This document shows positions 35,344 through 46,170 of a DNA stretch of 64,000 nucleotides, in pieces. How positions within the stretch are numbered: the first letter of the stretch is position 1; the number at the start of each line of letters is the position of its first letter. The notes beneath the pieces were generated by a model. The model had not been told where the DNA came from and searched no databases. It saw only the letters and a list, made by a program, of their open reading frames with translations. Where the stretch lies: positions 1 to 64,000 of the forward strand of contig NZ_JBCHVB010000010.1 in assembly GCF_039023475.1 (NCBI RefSeq). The letters are read 5' to 3'. Source of the DNA: Erwinia sp039023475. GTDB lineage: Bacteria > Pseudomonadota > Gammaproteobacteria > Enterobacterales > Enterobacteriaceae. The position numbers and the translations under genes are program-made.

Positions 35344-36888
35344 CTAGCGGAAAACGCTGATCGCTTCCACCAGGCGGGTCGCCTGCCGCGTCATCTGTCC
35401 TGACGCCTGTGCGCCCTCCTCCACTCTGGCCGCGTTCTGATGGGTGATGCGATCGAGATCCTCTACCGCCAGGCTGACCTCGCTCAGGGCCGTCGCCTGC
35501 TCGGCGGTCGCCGCGCTGATTTGGGCAATGAGCGACGTCACGTTCTGTACCTGAGAAACAATGTTCTCCATGGTTTTACCGGCATCATTCACATGGTCGC
35601 TGCCAGAATGTACCTTGGTGGTGCTGGCCTCCACGAGTTTTTTGATTTCGCTGGCCGCCTTCGCGCTGCGCTGGGCCAGGTTACGGACCTCGCCCGCCAC
35701 GACCGCAAACCCTTTGCCCTGCTCACCGGCGCGTGCGGCCTCCACGGCCGCGTTCAGCGCCAGAATATTGGTCTGGAAAGCGATGCCGTCAATCACGCTG
35801 GTGATGTTAGCGATCTTTTTCGAGCTGTCAGCGATTTCGGCCATCATGCTGACCATATCTTTCATCGCTTTACCGCCGCTGCTCGCCGCATCGCTGGTGG
35901 TTTTCGACAGCACGTTCACCTGCTGCGCCGTTTCGGTGTTGCTCTGCACCGTAGCGGTCATTTCATTCATTGTGGCGGCTGTCTGCTGCACGTTTGCGGC
36001 GGCCTGCTCGGTCCGGCGACTGAGGTCGTTATTGCCGCGCGCAAGCGCATCGCTGGCGCTGAGAACATTGATCGCCTGCCCGCTGACGTCATTGACCAGC
36101 CAGCGGAACATCAGGCCCAGCTGGCCGATGGCGCGCTGCGTTGTGCCGATTTCATCGGCGCGGTCCTGCTCCTCAACCTTATGACTGGCACCGGTCGCCA
36201 CCCGCAGCGCCTGCTGGCATAACCGCTCAACGGGGCGGGAGACCTGCTGCTCCAGCCAGGCGGAGGTGAACAGCAGCAGCAGCGCCATCACGGCGGTAAA
36301 AATAGCCAGCGGCTGCGCGGCCAGGCCCAGCGCCCAGACGCCTGCCACGCTCAGCGGCAGCAGCAGCATCAGCGGCGTACGGACGCGCCAGCGCAGCGGC
36401 AGCGTTTTCAGTACCGACGCCCAGCGCATCATCCCGCTGCGTACCAGCAGCCCCTTATGAAAGCGCCAGCCCTTTCGCTTACCTTCACGAAATTCGCGGT
36501 AGATCTGCTCGGTGGCCTTAATTTCCTGCGCCGATGGCCGGGTCCGGACGGACATAAAGCCCTGAACTTTGCCCTCACGCATCACCGGGACGGTATTGGA
36601 TCTCACCCAGTAGTGATCGCCATTTTTACGTCTGTTTTTGACCAGCGCCGACCAGGGCTCGCCCTTTTTCAGCGTGGCCCACATATCCGCAAAGGCTTCC
36701 GCAGGCATGTCCGGATGACGAACCAGGTTATGGGGCTGCCCGTTAATCTCTTCCGGCGTGTAGCCGCTGACCTCGATAAATGCATCATTCGCATAGGTAA
36801 TATGGCTGCTGGCATCCGTTGTAGACATCAGCGTGGCATCATCATCAAACACATGTTCGTGCTGCGTGACGGGCAGATTATTTCGCAT
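35344..36888 (-). CDS. aer: Aer-like PAS chemoreceptor (methyl-accepting protein)
   Basis: The 514-residue protein (E. coli Aer: 506) has an N-terminal PAS domain (about 20-120; SHITYANDAFIEVSGYTPEEINGQPHNLVRHPDMP, then NRRKNGDHYWVRSNTVPV), which binds FAD in Aer, a hydrophobic hairpin at about 165-207, a HAMP-like part and the conserved MCP signalling hairpin (about 265-510; IDGIAFQTNILALNAAVEAARAGEQGKGFAVVAGEVRNLAQRSA). No large periplasmic domain exists. It senses redox or energy state and signals through CheA/CheW. A sigma-28 promoter upstream ties it to flagellar gene expression. Other PAS-MCPs of the Aer type are possible. Confidence 0.88.
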   Translation of the reverse strand: MRNNLPVTQHEHVFDDDATLMSTTDASSHITYANDAFIEVSGYTPEEINGQPHNLVRHPDMPAEAFADMWATLKKGEPWSALVKNRRKNGDHYWVRSNTVPVMREGKVQGFMSVRTRPSAQEIKATEQIYREFREGKRKGWRFHKGLLVRSGMMRWASVLKTLPLRWRVRTPLMLLLPLSVAGVWALGLAAQPLAIFTAVMALLLLFTSAWLEQQVSRPVERLCQQALRVATGASHKVEEQDRADEIGTTQRAIGQLGLMFRWLVNDVSGQAINVLSASDALARGNNDLSRRTEQAAANVQQTAATMNEMTATVQSNTETAQQVNVLSKTTSDAASSGGKAMKDMVSMMAEIADSSKKIANITSVIDGIAFQTNILALNAAVEAARAGEQGKGFAVVAGEVRNLAQRSAKAASEIKKLVEASTTKVHSGSDHVNDAGKTMENIVSQVQNVTSLIAQISAATAEQATALSEVSLAVEDLDRITHQNAARVEEGAQASGQMTRQATRLVEAISVFR

Positions 36889-36947
36889 GTAAATCCTTGA
36901 AGCGTGGCGAGATTAAGACAGGAGTAAAGGATTACTATTTTTTATAG

Positions 36948-36974
36948 TTTTCGGCGGAGGGAGAGCGATCTTTA
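36948..36974 (-). promoter_or_regulatory. Sigma-28 (FliA) promoter of the chemoreceptor gene
   Basis: On the minus strand TAAA (36974-36971) and GCCGAAAA (36955-36948) are separated by exactly 15 nt; the consensus is TAAA-N15-GCCGATAA. It lies 60 nt upstream of the aer ATG. Confidence 0.88.
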
Positions 36975-37198
36975 GTCCCTAAATGAAATTTTGTGATCCT
37001 TGCCGGATTCCAGCCTGCATAAGCGCTGACTGGTGATACACCAGCTAAATCCGCTCCCTTTCACGCGCAGAGGGGCCGATTCATCATGCAGAAAAACTTC
37101 ACTGTAGCGTCAGGGAATGGTTAAGCGCTGGCGGCAGTTATGGCGTTCTGGTGAGTGTAAGATGGCATGGCGGGGAAAAGCGAAGATGAGACGGGTGA
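36975..37198. other. Gene-less stretch between aer and gltP
   Basis: The sequence upstream of the FliA promoter has no recognised gene or repeat apart from the gltP terminator at its right end. Confidence 0.5.
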
Positions 37199-37235
37199 GA
37201 AACGCCTGCGGCACGGCTGTACCGGCAGGCGTTTT
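37199..37235 (-). terminator. Stem-loop behind gltP
   Basis: AAACGCCTGC and GCAGGCGTTT form a 10-bp stem with a 16-nt loop directly after the gltP stop. The U-run on the minus strand is only three bases. Confidence 0.6.
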
Positions 37236-37239
37236 ACGA

Positions 37240-38544
37240 TCAGGTTGGTGAAGAGAGATGCTTCAGCTTGCTTTCATAAGCAGTGGCCTGCTCTTTATCA
37301 AACTGGTTTTCCCATTTGGCAATCACCAGCACGGCCAGCGCATTGCCCACCACGTTCAGGGCAGTACGTGCCATGTCCATGATGCGGTCAACGCCAGCAA
37401 TAAAGGCCAGCCCTTCCAGCGGGATCCCCACGCTGCCCAACGTCGCCAGCAGCACCACAAAGGAAACGCCAGGCACGCCCGCAATCCCCTTCGACGTTAC
37501 CATCAGCGTCAGTACCAGCACGATTTCATCGCCCAGAGAGAGATCGATACCGTACAGCTGGGCAATAAAGATCGCGGCAATACTCTGATAGAGCGTTGAG
37601 CCATCCAGGTTGAAGGAGTAGCCGGTCGGCACCACGAAGCTGGTAATCGACTTAGGCGCGCCGTAAGCCTCCATCTTCTCCATGATGCGCGGCAGCACGG
37701 TTTCCGAGCTGGAGGTAGAGTAGGCGAGAATCAGCTCATCTTTCAGGATACGCATCAGCGTGGTGATGCGCAGGTTACAGAAACGTGCCACCGCACCCAG
37801 CACCACGAACGCGAAAAAGAGGATCGCGGCATAAACCAGGATCACCAGCTTGGCGAGTGGCCATAGCGAAGCGAAACCGAAGTTAGCAATGGTGACGGAG
37901 ATCAGGGCGAACACGCCAATTGGCGCGTAACGCATAATCATATGGGTGACTTTGAACATCGTTTCTGACGTGGAACGGAACACTTTCAGCAGCGGCTCGC
38001 GATGTTCAGACGGCAGCGAAGAGAGGCCCAGCCCAAACAGCACCGAGAAGAAGATAATCGGCAGCATGTCGCCTTTGGCGATGGCCGCGAAAATATTCTG
38101 CGGAATCAGCGACAGGATGGTCGTGACCAGGCTGTGCGCCCCGCCCTGTACCTGCGCCGTGGTCGCTTCATATTTAGAGATATCCACCGTTGCCAGCGTC
38201 GACATATCAATGCCGTAGCCAGGGGTAAAAACGTTCGCCAGGGTAATACCTACCACAATGGCAATGGTGGTGATCACTTCGAAATAAACGATGGTTTTAA
38301 CACCAATACGTCCCAGTTTTTTCGCATCGCCCACGCCGGCAATGCCGACGATCAGCGTGGAAATAACGATAGGCACCACGATCATTTTGATCAGATGGAT
38401 AAAGATGTCACCCGCCGGACTGAGGATATTGGCGATTAACCATTCACGATCCTCTGGCTGATTATGCAATATCGCACCAACGACGATCCCCAGTACCAAC
38501 GCCGTCAGTATTTGCCAGGCCAGGCTGAATTTAGGAGCTTTCAT
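37240..38544 (-). CDS. gltP: Glutamate/aspartate:proton symporter
   Basis: GltP imports glutamate and aspartate with protons across the inner membrane. The 434-residue protein (E. coli: 437) has the DAACS-family signatures: IHLIKMIVVPIVISTLIVGIAGVGD, the serine-rich hairpin loop AYSTSSSETVLPRIMEKM (about 285-302), and PTGYSFNLDGSTLYQSIAAIFIAQLYGIDL, the transport site. RBS AAGGAAAA precedes the ATG. It is divergent from acs; in E. coli the nrf operon lies between the two. Confidence 0.95.
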   Translation of the reverse strand: MKAPKFSLAWQILTALVLGIVVGAILHNQPEDREWLIANILSPAGDIFIHLIKMIVVPIVISTLIVGIAGVGDAKKLGRIGVKTIVYFEVITTIAIVVGITLANVFTPGYGIDMSTLATVDISKYEATTAQVQGGAHSLVTTILSLIPQNIFAAIAKGDMLPIIFFSVLFGLGLSSLPSEHREPLLKVFRSTSETMFKVTHMIMRYAPIGVFALISVTIANFGFASLWPLAKLVILVYAAILFFAFVVLGAVARFCNLRITTLMRILKDELILAYSTSSSETVLPRIMEKMEAYGAPKSITSFVVPTGYSFNLDGSTLYQSIAAIFIAQLYGIDLSLGDEIVLVLTLMVTSKGIAGVPGVSFVVLLATLGSVGIPLEGLAFIAGVDRIMDMARTALNVVGNALAVLVIAKWENQFDKEQATAYESKLKHLSSPT

Positions 38545-39074
38545 AATATTTTTTCCTTAACAAAACCCGCTTTCCGCGCGTACTTTGCGGAATGAATCAC
38601 TCTCAAGGGAGGCTGTACCGACGTCGGTGAATTCGCGGATATTGGATAGTTGATACCTGATTTGCAGGCGCGTGATCAGTACCATTTTCACTGGTATAAA
38701 TGCAACCCTGCCAGCGATGCGGCTACTTTATCAGCGACTTACGGGATAAAGCTCTGCGGGAAAGGCTCATAAATAACCCGTTGTTATAATTAGAAATATT
38801 TTTATACCTCAACGCATAGCTATGCAATACGTCCATTTTGGGCACAGTGACATAAAGGTTTAATTGCCTCTTTTGTGAGCAGCTTATGCAGCCCGATTCC
38901 CTCTTCTGGGGCCATAATATGAGTCAGCGGCTCACCGTCAGGGTAATTTTCCGCCCCATTTCCATCACGTGTCGTTATGACGTGATCTGTCGCGCAAAAA
39001 GCAAACAAAGCATTCAGGCTCGCTTCACTTAACCTTTGATTGACATATGATTAACATCTTCAAGGAGATTAGCC
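38545..39074. other. gltP-acs intergenic region
   Basis: The 530 nt contain both divergent promoters. Two palindromes are visible: GCATAGCTATGC (38814-38825, perfect) and ATCACGT/ACGTGAT (38964-38970 with 38980-38986). The E. coli acs promoter is CRP-controlled, but here I only see half-sites such as TGTGA at 38874-38878, no full CRP palindrome. No gene is convincing in this stretch. Confidence 0.5.
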
Positions 39075-41030
<1,956 letters not shown>

Positions 41031-41308
41031 TCCACGGCATCATCCGTAAACGGAAAGCCCGGCAGTCCCGCGTTTTGCTGCCGTGGCTTTTCGCATTCCT
41101 TCATGACGCAACGTAGTTGAAGACATCTTTACCAGAATCAAGATAAGCGACCACCGACAGTCAAATAACTAAAAAGGAAGCTATCGTCGCAGGCCGTTTG
41201 AATTCGTCCGCGCCATCAGTACGCCGCACGTCAGGCATATGAACCGGCCCGGAACGCCATATGGCAGGCGAGATAATCCCTCCCAATACTACCTCTGGAG
41301 ACTCTGTG

Positions 41309-41620
41309 ATGAACGATGTTATTTATCAGCGGATAGAAAAGAGCGCACGCTTTAAGGAGCTGGTCAGAAAACGCCAGGCTTTTGCCACCCTGCTCTCCGT
41401 GATTATGTTAATTCTCTACGTCGGTTTTATTCTGCTAATCGCTTTTGCGCCGGGCTGGCTGGGCACGCCGCTTAATGCGGACACCAACGTCACGCGCGGC
41501 ATTCCCATTGGCGTTGGCCTGATTGTGATCTCTTTCCTGCTTACCGGTATTTATGTCTGGCGGGCAAATGGTGAATTCGATCGTCTGACCCGCGAGCTGC
41601 TGAATGAGGTGAAGGGATGA
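41309..41620 (+). CDS. yjcH: DUF485 inner membrane protein linked to actP
   Basis: ATG 41309 (RBS CTGGAG) gives 103 residues, as in E. coli YjcH (104). The protein has two membrane segments (about 26-50 and 68-88) and the DUF485 start (RIEKSARFKELVRKRQAFATLLSVIMLI). The frame is open a little further upstream without a better start. The stop overlaps the actP start by 4 nt (ATGA), so translation is coupled; YjcH is thought to accompany the ActP transporter. Confidence 0.95.
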   Translation: MNDVIYQRIEKSARFKELVRKRQAFATLLSVIMLILYVGFILLIAFAPGWLGTPLNADTNVTRGIPIGVGLIVISFLLTGIYVWRANGEFDRLTRELLNEVKG

Positions 41621-43275
41621 AACTACGCCACACACTGCCTGCGCTGCTGGCGCTGCTTCCTTTCTCAACGCTGGCGGCGGATGCCATCACGGGCGCGGTA
41701 GAACGACAGCCGACGAACTATGAAGCCATCGTGATGTTTATCGTCTTTGTGGCCGCCACCCTGGGCATTACCTACTGGGCCTCCAAACGCACCCGCTCAC
41801 GCAGCGATTATTATACCGCCGGCGGGAATATTACCGGCTTTCAGAACGGTCTGGCGATGGCCGGTGACTTTATGTCCGCCGCTTCCTTTCTGGGAATTTC
41901 CGCGCTGGTTTACACCTCCGGTTATGACGGGCTGATCTATTCGCTGGGCTTCCTGGTCGGCTGGCCGATTATTCTCTTTCTGATCGCCGAACGCCTGCGC
42001 AACCTTGGCCGCTATACCTTCGCCGATGTGGCTTCTTACCGTCTGAAGCAGATGCCCATTCGTACGCTTTCCGCCTGCGGCTCGCTGGTGGTGGTGGCGC
42101 TCTATCTGATCGCGCAGATGGTCGGTGCCGGCAAGCTGATCCAGCTACTGTTCGGCCTGGACTACCATGTTGCGGTGGTGCTGGTCGGCATACTGATGGT
42201 GCTCTATGTGCTGTTCGGCGGCATGCTGGCCACCACCTGGGTGCAGATTATTAAAGCGGTGCTGCTGCTGTTCGGCGCCAGCTTTATGGCCATTATGGTG
42301 ATGAAGACCGTCGGCTTCAGCTTCAACAATCTCTTCACCCAGGCGATGGCGGTTCACCCGAAAGGCATCGCGATTATGCGCCCCGGCGGGCTGGTTAACG
42401 ATCCCATTTCGGCGCTGTCGCTCGGGCTGGGGCTGATGTTTGGTACGGCCGGGTTGCCGCATATCCTGATGCGTTTCTTTACGGTCAGCGACGCCCGCGA
42501 GGCGCGTAAGAGCGTATTTTACGCAACCGGCTTTATGGGCTACTTCTACTTCCTGACCTTTATCATCGGCTTCGGCGCCATTCTGCTGGTCGGTGCCAAT
42601 CCGGCGTTTAAGGATGCCGCAGGCGCGCTGATCGGCGGTAACAATATGGCGGCCGTTCACCTGGCAGATGCCGTCGGCGGCAGTCTGTTCCTGGGCTTTA
42701 TCTCTGCGGTCGCCTTCGCCACTATTCTGGCGGTGGTTGCCGGACTGACGCTGGCTGGCGCCTCCGCGGTGTCCCACGATCTTTATGCCAGCGTCTTCCG
42801 CAAAGGTCAGGCGACCGAACAGCAGGAGCTGCGCGTGTCGAAAATCACCGTGCTGGTGCTGGGCATTGTGGCTATTGCGCTCGGTATCCTGTTTGAGAAA
42901 CAGAATATCGCCTTCATGGTTGGCCTGGCGTTTTCGATTGCCGCAAGCTGTAACTTCCCGATTATTCTGCTCTCGATGTACTGGTCGAAGCTGACCACGC
43001 GGGGTGCGATGGTGGGAGGCTGGCTGGGACTGGGGACAGCGGTACTGCTGATGATCCTTGGCCCAACGGTGTGGGTGCAGGTGCTGGGCCACGCTGAAGC
43101 GATATTCCCGTATGAGTATCCGGCACTGTTCTCAATGGTGGTTGCGTTTACCTGCACATGGTTCTTCTCTGTCACCGATAACTCGGCGGCAGGTGCTCAG
43201 GAACGCCAGCGTTTTCAGGCACAGTTTGTTCGCTCCCAGACGGGAGTCGGCATCGACAGCGGGAAAGCGCACTAG
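41617..43275 (+). CDS. actP: Acetate/glycolate permease
   Basis: ActP is a sodium:solute symporter (SSS family) that takes up acetate and glycolate. The 552 residues (E. coli: 549) start with a hydrophobic leader (LPALLALLPFSTLAAD) and contain about 13 further membrane segments; family motifs include YYTAGGNITGFQNGLAMAGDFMSAASFLGISALVYTSGYDG near the N-terminus and GLMFGTAGLPHILMRFFTVSD. It overlaps yjcH by 4 nt and ends before a strong terminator. Confidence 0.97.
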   Translation: MKLRHTLPALLALLPFSTLAADAITGAVERQPTNYEAIVMFIVFVAATLGITYWASKRTRSRSDYYTAGGNITGFQNGLAMAGDFMSAASFLGISALVYTSGYDGLIYSLGFLVGWPIILFLIAERLRNLGRYTFADVASYRLKQMPIRTLSACGSLVVVALYLIAQMVGAGKLIQLLFGLDYHVAVVLVGILMVLYVLFGGMLATTWVQIIKAVLLLFGASFMAIMVMKTVGFSFNNLFTQAMAVHPKGIAIMRPGGLVNDPISALSLGLGLMFGTAGLPHILMRFFTVSDAREARKSVFYATGFMGYFYFLTFIIGFGAILLVGANPAFKDAAGALIGGNNMAAVHLADAVGGSLFLGFISAVAFATILAVVAGLTLAGASAVSHDLYASVFRKGQATEQQELRVSKITVLVLGIVAIALGILFEKQNIAFMVGLAFSIAASCNFPIILLSMYWSKLTTRGAMVGGWLGLGTAVLLMILGPTVWVQVLGHAEAIFPYEYPALFSMVVAFTCTWFFSVTDNSAAGAQERQRFQAQFVRSQTGVGIDSGKAH

Positions 43276-43285
43276 TCAGTGAAGG

Positions 43286-43312
43286 GGGCGAATCGGGAGA
43301 TTCGCCCTTTTT
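43286..43312 (+). terminator. Rho-independent terminator of acs-yjcH-actP
   Basis: GGGCGAATC and GATTCGCCC pair across GGGA and are followed by five T residues. It lies between convergent genes. Confidence 0.93.
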
Positions 43313-43315
43313 ACA

Positions 43316-43861
43316 TTAAAAGTGCAGCGCGGCACCCACGTAAGGGCCATCGGCGATCACGTTATCTTTGCGACCGTCTTTGCCGTTCATGGTCATATAT
43401 TTGTAGCCCACGCGCACGTCTACCAGTGAGATCGGCTGGAAGCTGATGCCGCCTGACGCTTCCTGGTAGTTATCAATATGGCTGGAGAACGAATCCGGAG
43501 AGTAGTAGTACTCACCAAAGACGTTAAACATTTTGGTTACCGGGAAGTTCACGCCGCCACCGACCGCGACGGCATAACCATCTTTAGTGTCTTTCGGGCT
43601 GGTGGACATCACTTTGACCTGTGGCGAAAGGAAAATGTCACCAATGGCCACGTTATAACCCAGGCCCACGCTTCCCACGCTGCCATCATGATCGCTACGC
43701 AGCCAGTTACCTGACAGCGCGAGGCCGGGCGTGGTGGTGCCCAGACCGACGCGAACGTTTGTGTAATCTTCACCGACGTCGACGCCGCCTTCGATAGCCT
43801 GCGCCGATCCTGCCAGCGCCAGAAGCGCCAGCGCGCCTGCGGTAGTTGCCACTGCTTTCAT
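43316..43861 (-). CDS. YfaZ-family outer membrane protein
   Basis: The 181-residue protein has a signal peptide (MKAVATTAGALALLALAGSAQA) and an alternating beta-strand pattern ending in Phe (GPYVGAALHF), as in outer membrane barrels. Motifs SFQPISLVDVRVGYKYMTMNGKDGRKDN match the YfaZ family and the partner at 14307-14849 over the full length. RBS AGGAGAAT. The function of YfaZ proteins is not established. Confidence 0.85.
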   Translation of the reverse strand: MKAVATTAGALALLALAGSAQAIEGGVDVGEDYTNVRVGLGTTTPGLALSGNWLRSDHDGSVGSVGLGYNVAIGDIFLSPQVKVMSTSPKDTKDGYAVAVGGGVNFPVTKMFNVFGEYYYSPDSFSSHIDNYQEASGGISFQPISLVDVRVGYKYMTMNGKDGRKDNVIADGPYVGAALHF

Positions 43862-44004
43862 ATTATTCTCCTGATAAATTTACTCACGCCATTTTCCGGC
43901 GGCTTCGCAGAGTAAACTAACTGCTGGCTGAATAACATGAGAAAACGGATAATCGTCGGTCCATTTAGTTAACATTACAAATCTCCTGTAACAGGATATG
44001 TCCC

Positions 44005-44703
44005 CTAAACCGTCGCCCACATCAGATGACCAATAACCGGTGCGAAGATAACCGTCACCACGCCGGAAAGCATCATCACCAGGCTTGCCACCACGCCCTC
44101 CTCCTGGCCGGTCTCATAGGCGCGTGCGGTGCCCGCCCCGTGTGACGCAGCGCCGAAACCAGCGCCTTTCGCGATGCCCTGCTTGATCGCCAGCCGGATA
44201 AACAGCAGATCGCCAATCGCCATACCGAACACGCCGGTGATCACCACAAACAGCGCCACCAGATCGGGCTGGCCGCCGAGCTGTTTTGCCGCCGCCAGCG
44301 CGAAGGGTGTGGTAATGGAGCGGACGGCAAGGCTGCGCTGGATCGTCTCCGGCAGCGCCAGCAGCCTTGCCAGCCACACCGAGCTGATCACGGCGACCAG
44401 CGTGGCGGTCATTACGCCCGCCGTCAGCGACAGCCAGTGGCGACGGATAATCGCCATGTTTTCACAGACGGGAACGGCAAAGGCCAGCGTCGCCGGGCCA
44501 AGCAGCCACAGCAGCCAGTGGCTTTCGCCAATATAATTTTGCCAGGAGATATGGGCGATTAGCAGCAGCGCCACCAGCAGCAGCGGCGTCATGATCAGCG
44601 GCATCAGCAGCAGCTTATGCCAGCGGCGGTAGAGGCGCTTATTGCAAAAATAGATGCACAACGTGGCAAGCAGGCAGAGGATGCTGACGGTGAAATCACT
44701 CAT
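44005..44703 (-). CDS. LrgB/CidB-family membrane protein
   Basis: The 232-residue protein has about seven membrane segments and the LrgB signature SITTPFALAAAKQLGGQPDLVALFVVITGVFGMAIGD (about 128-164), plus GAASHGAGTARAYETGQEEGVVASL. LrgB/CidB proteins work with LrgA/CidA partners in control of murein hydrolase activity, cell lysis or export of small metabolites such as pyruvate. It overlaps the LrgA-type gene by 8 nt. E. coli YohK is the nearest known relative. Confidence 0.88.
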   Translation of the reverse strand: MSDFTVSILCLLATLCIYFCNKRLYRRWHKLLLMPLIMTPLLLVALLLIAHISWQNYIGESHWLLWLLGPATLAFAVPVCENMAIIRRHWLSLTAGVMTATLVAVISSVWLARLLALPETIQRSLAVRSITTPFALAAAKQLGGQPDLVALFVVITGVFGMAIGDLLFIRLAIKQGIAKGAGFGAASHGAGTARAYETGQEEGVVASLVMMLSGVVTVIFAPVIGHLMWATV

Positions 44704-45124
44704 CGCGCTGCGCCTGCCGGCGCCGGGCCAGCCAGATTTCGAGGCGGTAAACGCGATCCACCACCAGCGCGGTCGTCGCCAGTACCAGCAGCGTGCTGAT
44801 GCCGATCACCAGCATAATCCGCCAGCCTTCAACCCGCAGCAGCGACGTATAGTTGACGACCGCCACCACGGCGGGCACAAAAAAGAGCAGCATTTCCGCC
44901 AGCAGCCAGCGCGACCCCGCCTTCACCCATTTCAGAGGCAGAAGACGCATCATAATCATCGCCAGTAACAGCAGCATCCCGACAATGTTAGCCGGGAGCG
45001 GCAGGTGCAGCCGATCCACCAGCCACTGCGCCAGTAAAAAAAATCCGATATAAAAAATGACCTGTAGCGGAACCTCAACACGCTGCATCCACCCGCGCTG
45101 CACGGGGCGCATTGCCAACGCCAT
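44696..45124 (-). CDS. LrgA/CidA-family holin-like protein
   Basis: The 142-residue protein has four membrane segments and the LrgA signature LPLPANIVGMLLLLAMIMMRLLPLKWVKAGSRWLLAEMLLFFVPAVVAVVNY (about 42-93), followed by a charged C-terminus (RRRQAQRDE), as in holin-like CidA proteins. RBS GGAGAAATT. It is the first gene of the lrgA-lrgB-like operon and is divergent from a LysR gene. Confidence 0.88.
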   Translation of the reverse strand: MALAMRPVQRGWMQRVEVPLQVIFYIGFFLLAQWLVDRLHLPLPANIVGMLLLLAMIMMRLLPLKWVKAGSRWLLAEMLLFFVPAVVAVVNYTSLLRVEGWRIMLVIGISTLLVLATTALVVDRVYRLEIWLARRRQAQRDE

Positions 45125-45226
45125 GATAATTTCTCCTGATCTGTAATGTGCAGCCAGTATAAAGCGGTTACAAAGGGTGAAAAAAATGACTTAATATTAT
45201 TCACACTATGCCTTTCAGGAATGTTT

Positions 45227-46129
45227 ATGGACGTCAGAGCCCTACGCTATTTTGTGGAAGTGGTGCGCCAGCAAAGCTTCACCCGGGCGGCTGAGCAGCT
45301 CTTCGTGACTCAGCCCACCATCAGTAAAATGCTGCGCCAGCTGGAGGATGAGCTGGGCTGTACGCTGCTGCTCCGCGAAGGACGTAAGCTGCATCTTACC
45401 GATACCGGACAGGCGGTATTCCAGCGCGGCGTCACCATCCTGCAGGAGTTTAAGCAGCTGGAGGCGGAGATCAGGGATATTAACGATCTGAAAACCGGGG
45501 AGCTGCGGCTCGGCATTCCACCGATGGTGGGAATGCAGATTGCCGGAGCGATTTCGGCGTTCCGCCAGCGTTATCCCGGCGTCGTGCTGAATATTGCCGA
45601 GTTTGGCGGCCTGACCGTGCAGCAGGCCGTCCTTTCCGGCACTCTGGATATTGCGCTGACTGCCCTGCCGGTCGCGGAGGAGCTTCCGCTCAATGCCCTG
45701 CCGCTGATGAGTCATCCGCTCTGCGTGCTGGTGCCGCGTACGGAGGAATGGCTGCGCCGCACCCACATTCCTGTCGCCGAGCTGGCGGGTCACCCTATTC
45801 TTATCTACAACGAGGAGTTCTCCCTGAACCGCCAGCTGATGCGTGCTTTTCAGGCGAGCGGATTTTCCCCTCAGATAGCGGTACGCAGCGGGCAGTGGGA
45901 TTTTCTGGCGGCGATGGTGCAGGCCGGTATGGGCGTCGCCATCCTGCCGGAGCCGATCTGTCAGCGGCTCGATAAGCGCCATCTGCTGTGGCTGCCGCTG
46001 GAGTCGGATCTGGTCTGGGAGCTGGGGCTGATCTGGCGTGACGGCAGCTATCTGTCAAAAGGGGCGCAGGCGTGGATCGCCTGCTGCCGCGAGTTCTGGC
46101 CGGGCGAAGCGCCCCGGCTGTCGCTCTGA
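45227..46129 (+). CDS. LysR-family regulator divergent from lrgAB
   Basis: ATG 45227 gives 300 residues (MDVRALRYFVEVVRQQSFTRAAEQLFVTQPTISKMLRQLE), and the frame is open upstream without a good RBS. It has the LysR winged helix (about 2-60) and effector domain (about 90-295). LrgAB/CidAB pairs are commonly controlled by a divergent LysR protein (CidR), which responds to acetate or pyruvate in the studied systems. Its place next to the acetate genes fits that idea, but ligand and targets are inferred. Confidence 0.88.
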   Translation: MDVRALRYFVEVVRQQSFTRAAEQLFVTQPTISKMLRQLEDELGCTLLLREGRKLHLTDTGQAVFQRGVTILQEFKQLEAEIRDINDLKTGELRLGIPPMVGMQIAGAISAFRQRYPGVVLNIAEFGGLTVQQAVLSGTLDIALTALPVAEELPLNALPLMSHPLCVLVPRTEEWLRRTHIPVAELAGHPILIYNEEFSLNRQLMRAFQASGFSPQIAVRSGQWDFLAAMVQAGMGVAILPEPICQRLDKRHLLWLPLESDLVWELGLIWRDGSYLSKGAQAWIACCREFWPGEAPRLSL

Positions 46130-46132
46130 GCC

Positions 46133-46162
46133 GTCCCGCAGGCGATTAGCGGCCTGCGGGAC
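46133..46162. terminator. Stem-loop between convergent genes
   Basis: GTCCCGCAGGC and GCCTGCGGGAC form an 11-bp stem with an 8-nt loop between the convergent LysR and yjcE genes. There is no U-run. Confidence 0.6.
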
Positions 46163-46170
46163 GATCGCTT

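Noticed and set aside
38814..38825. Perfect 12-bp palindrome GCATAGCTATGC in the gltP-acs region
   Set aside because: Short and without a match to a regulator site I know; noted only in the region entry.
38874..38878. CRP site for acs
   Set aside because: Only one TGTGA half-site is present, without the matching TCACA at the right distance, so no CRP feature was called although E. coli acs is CRP-dependent.
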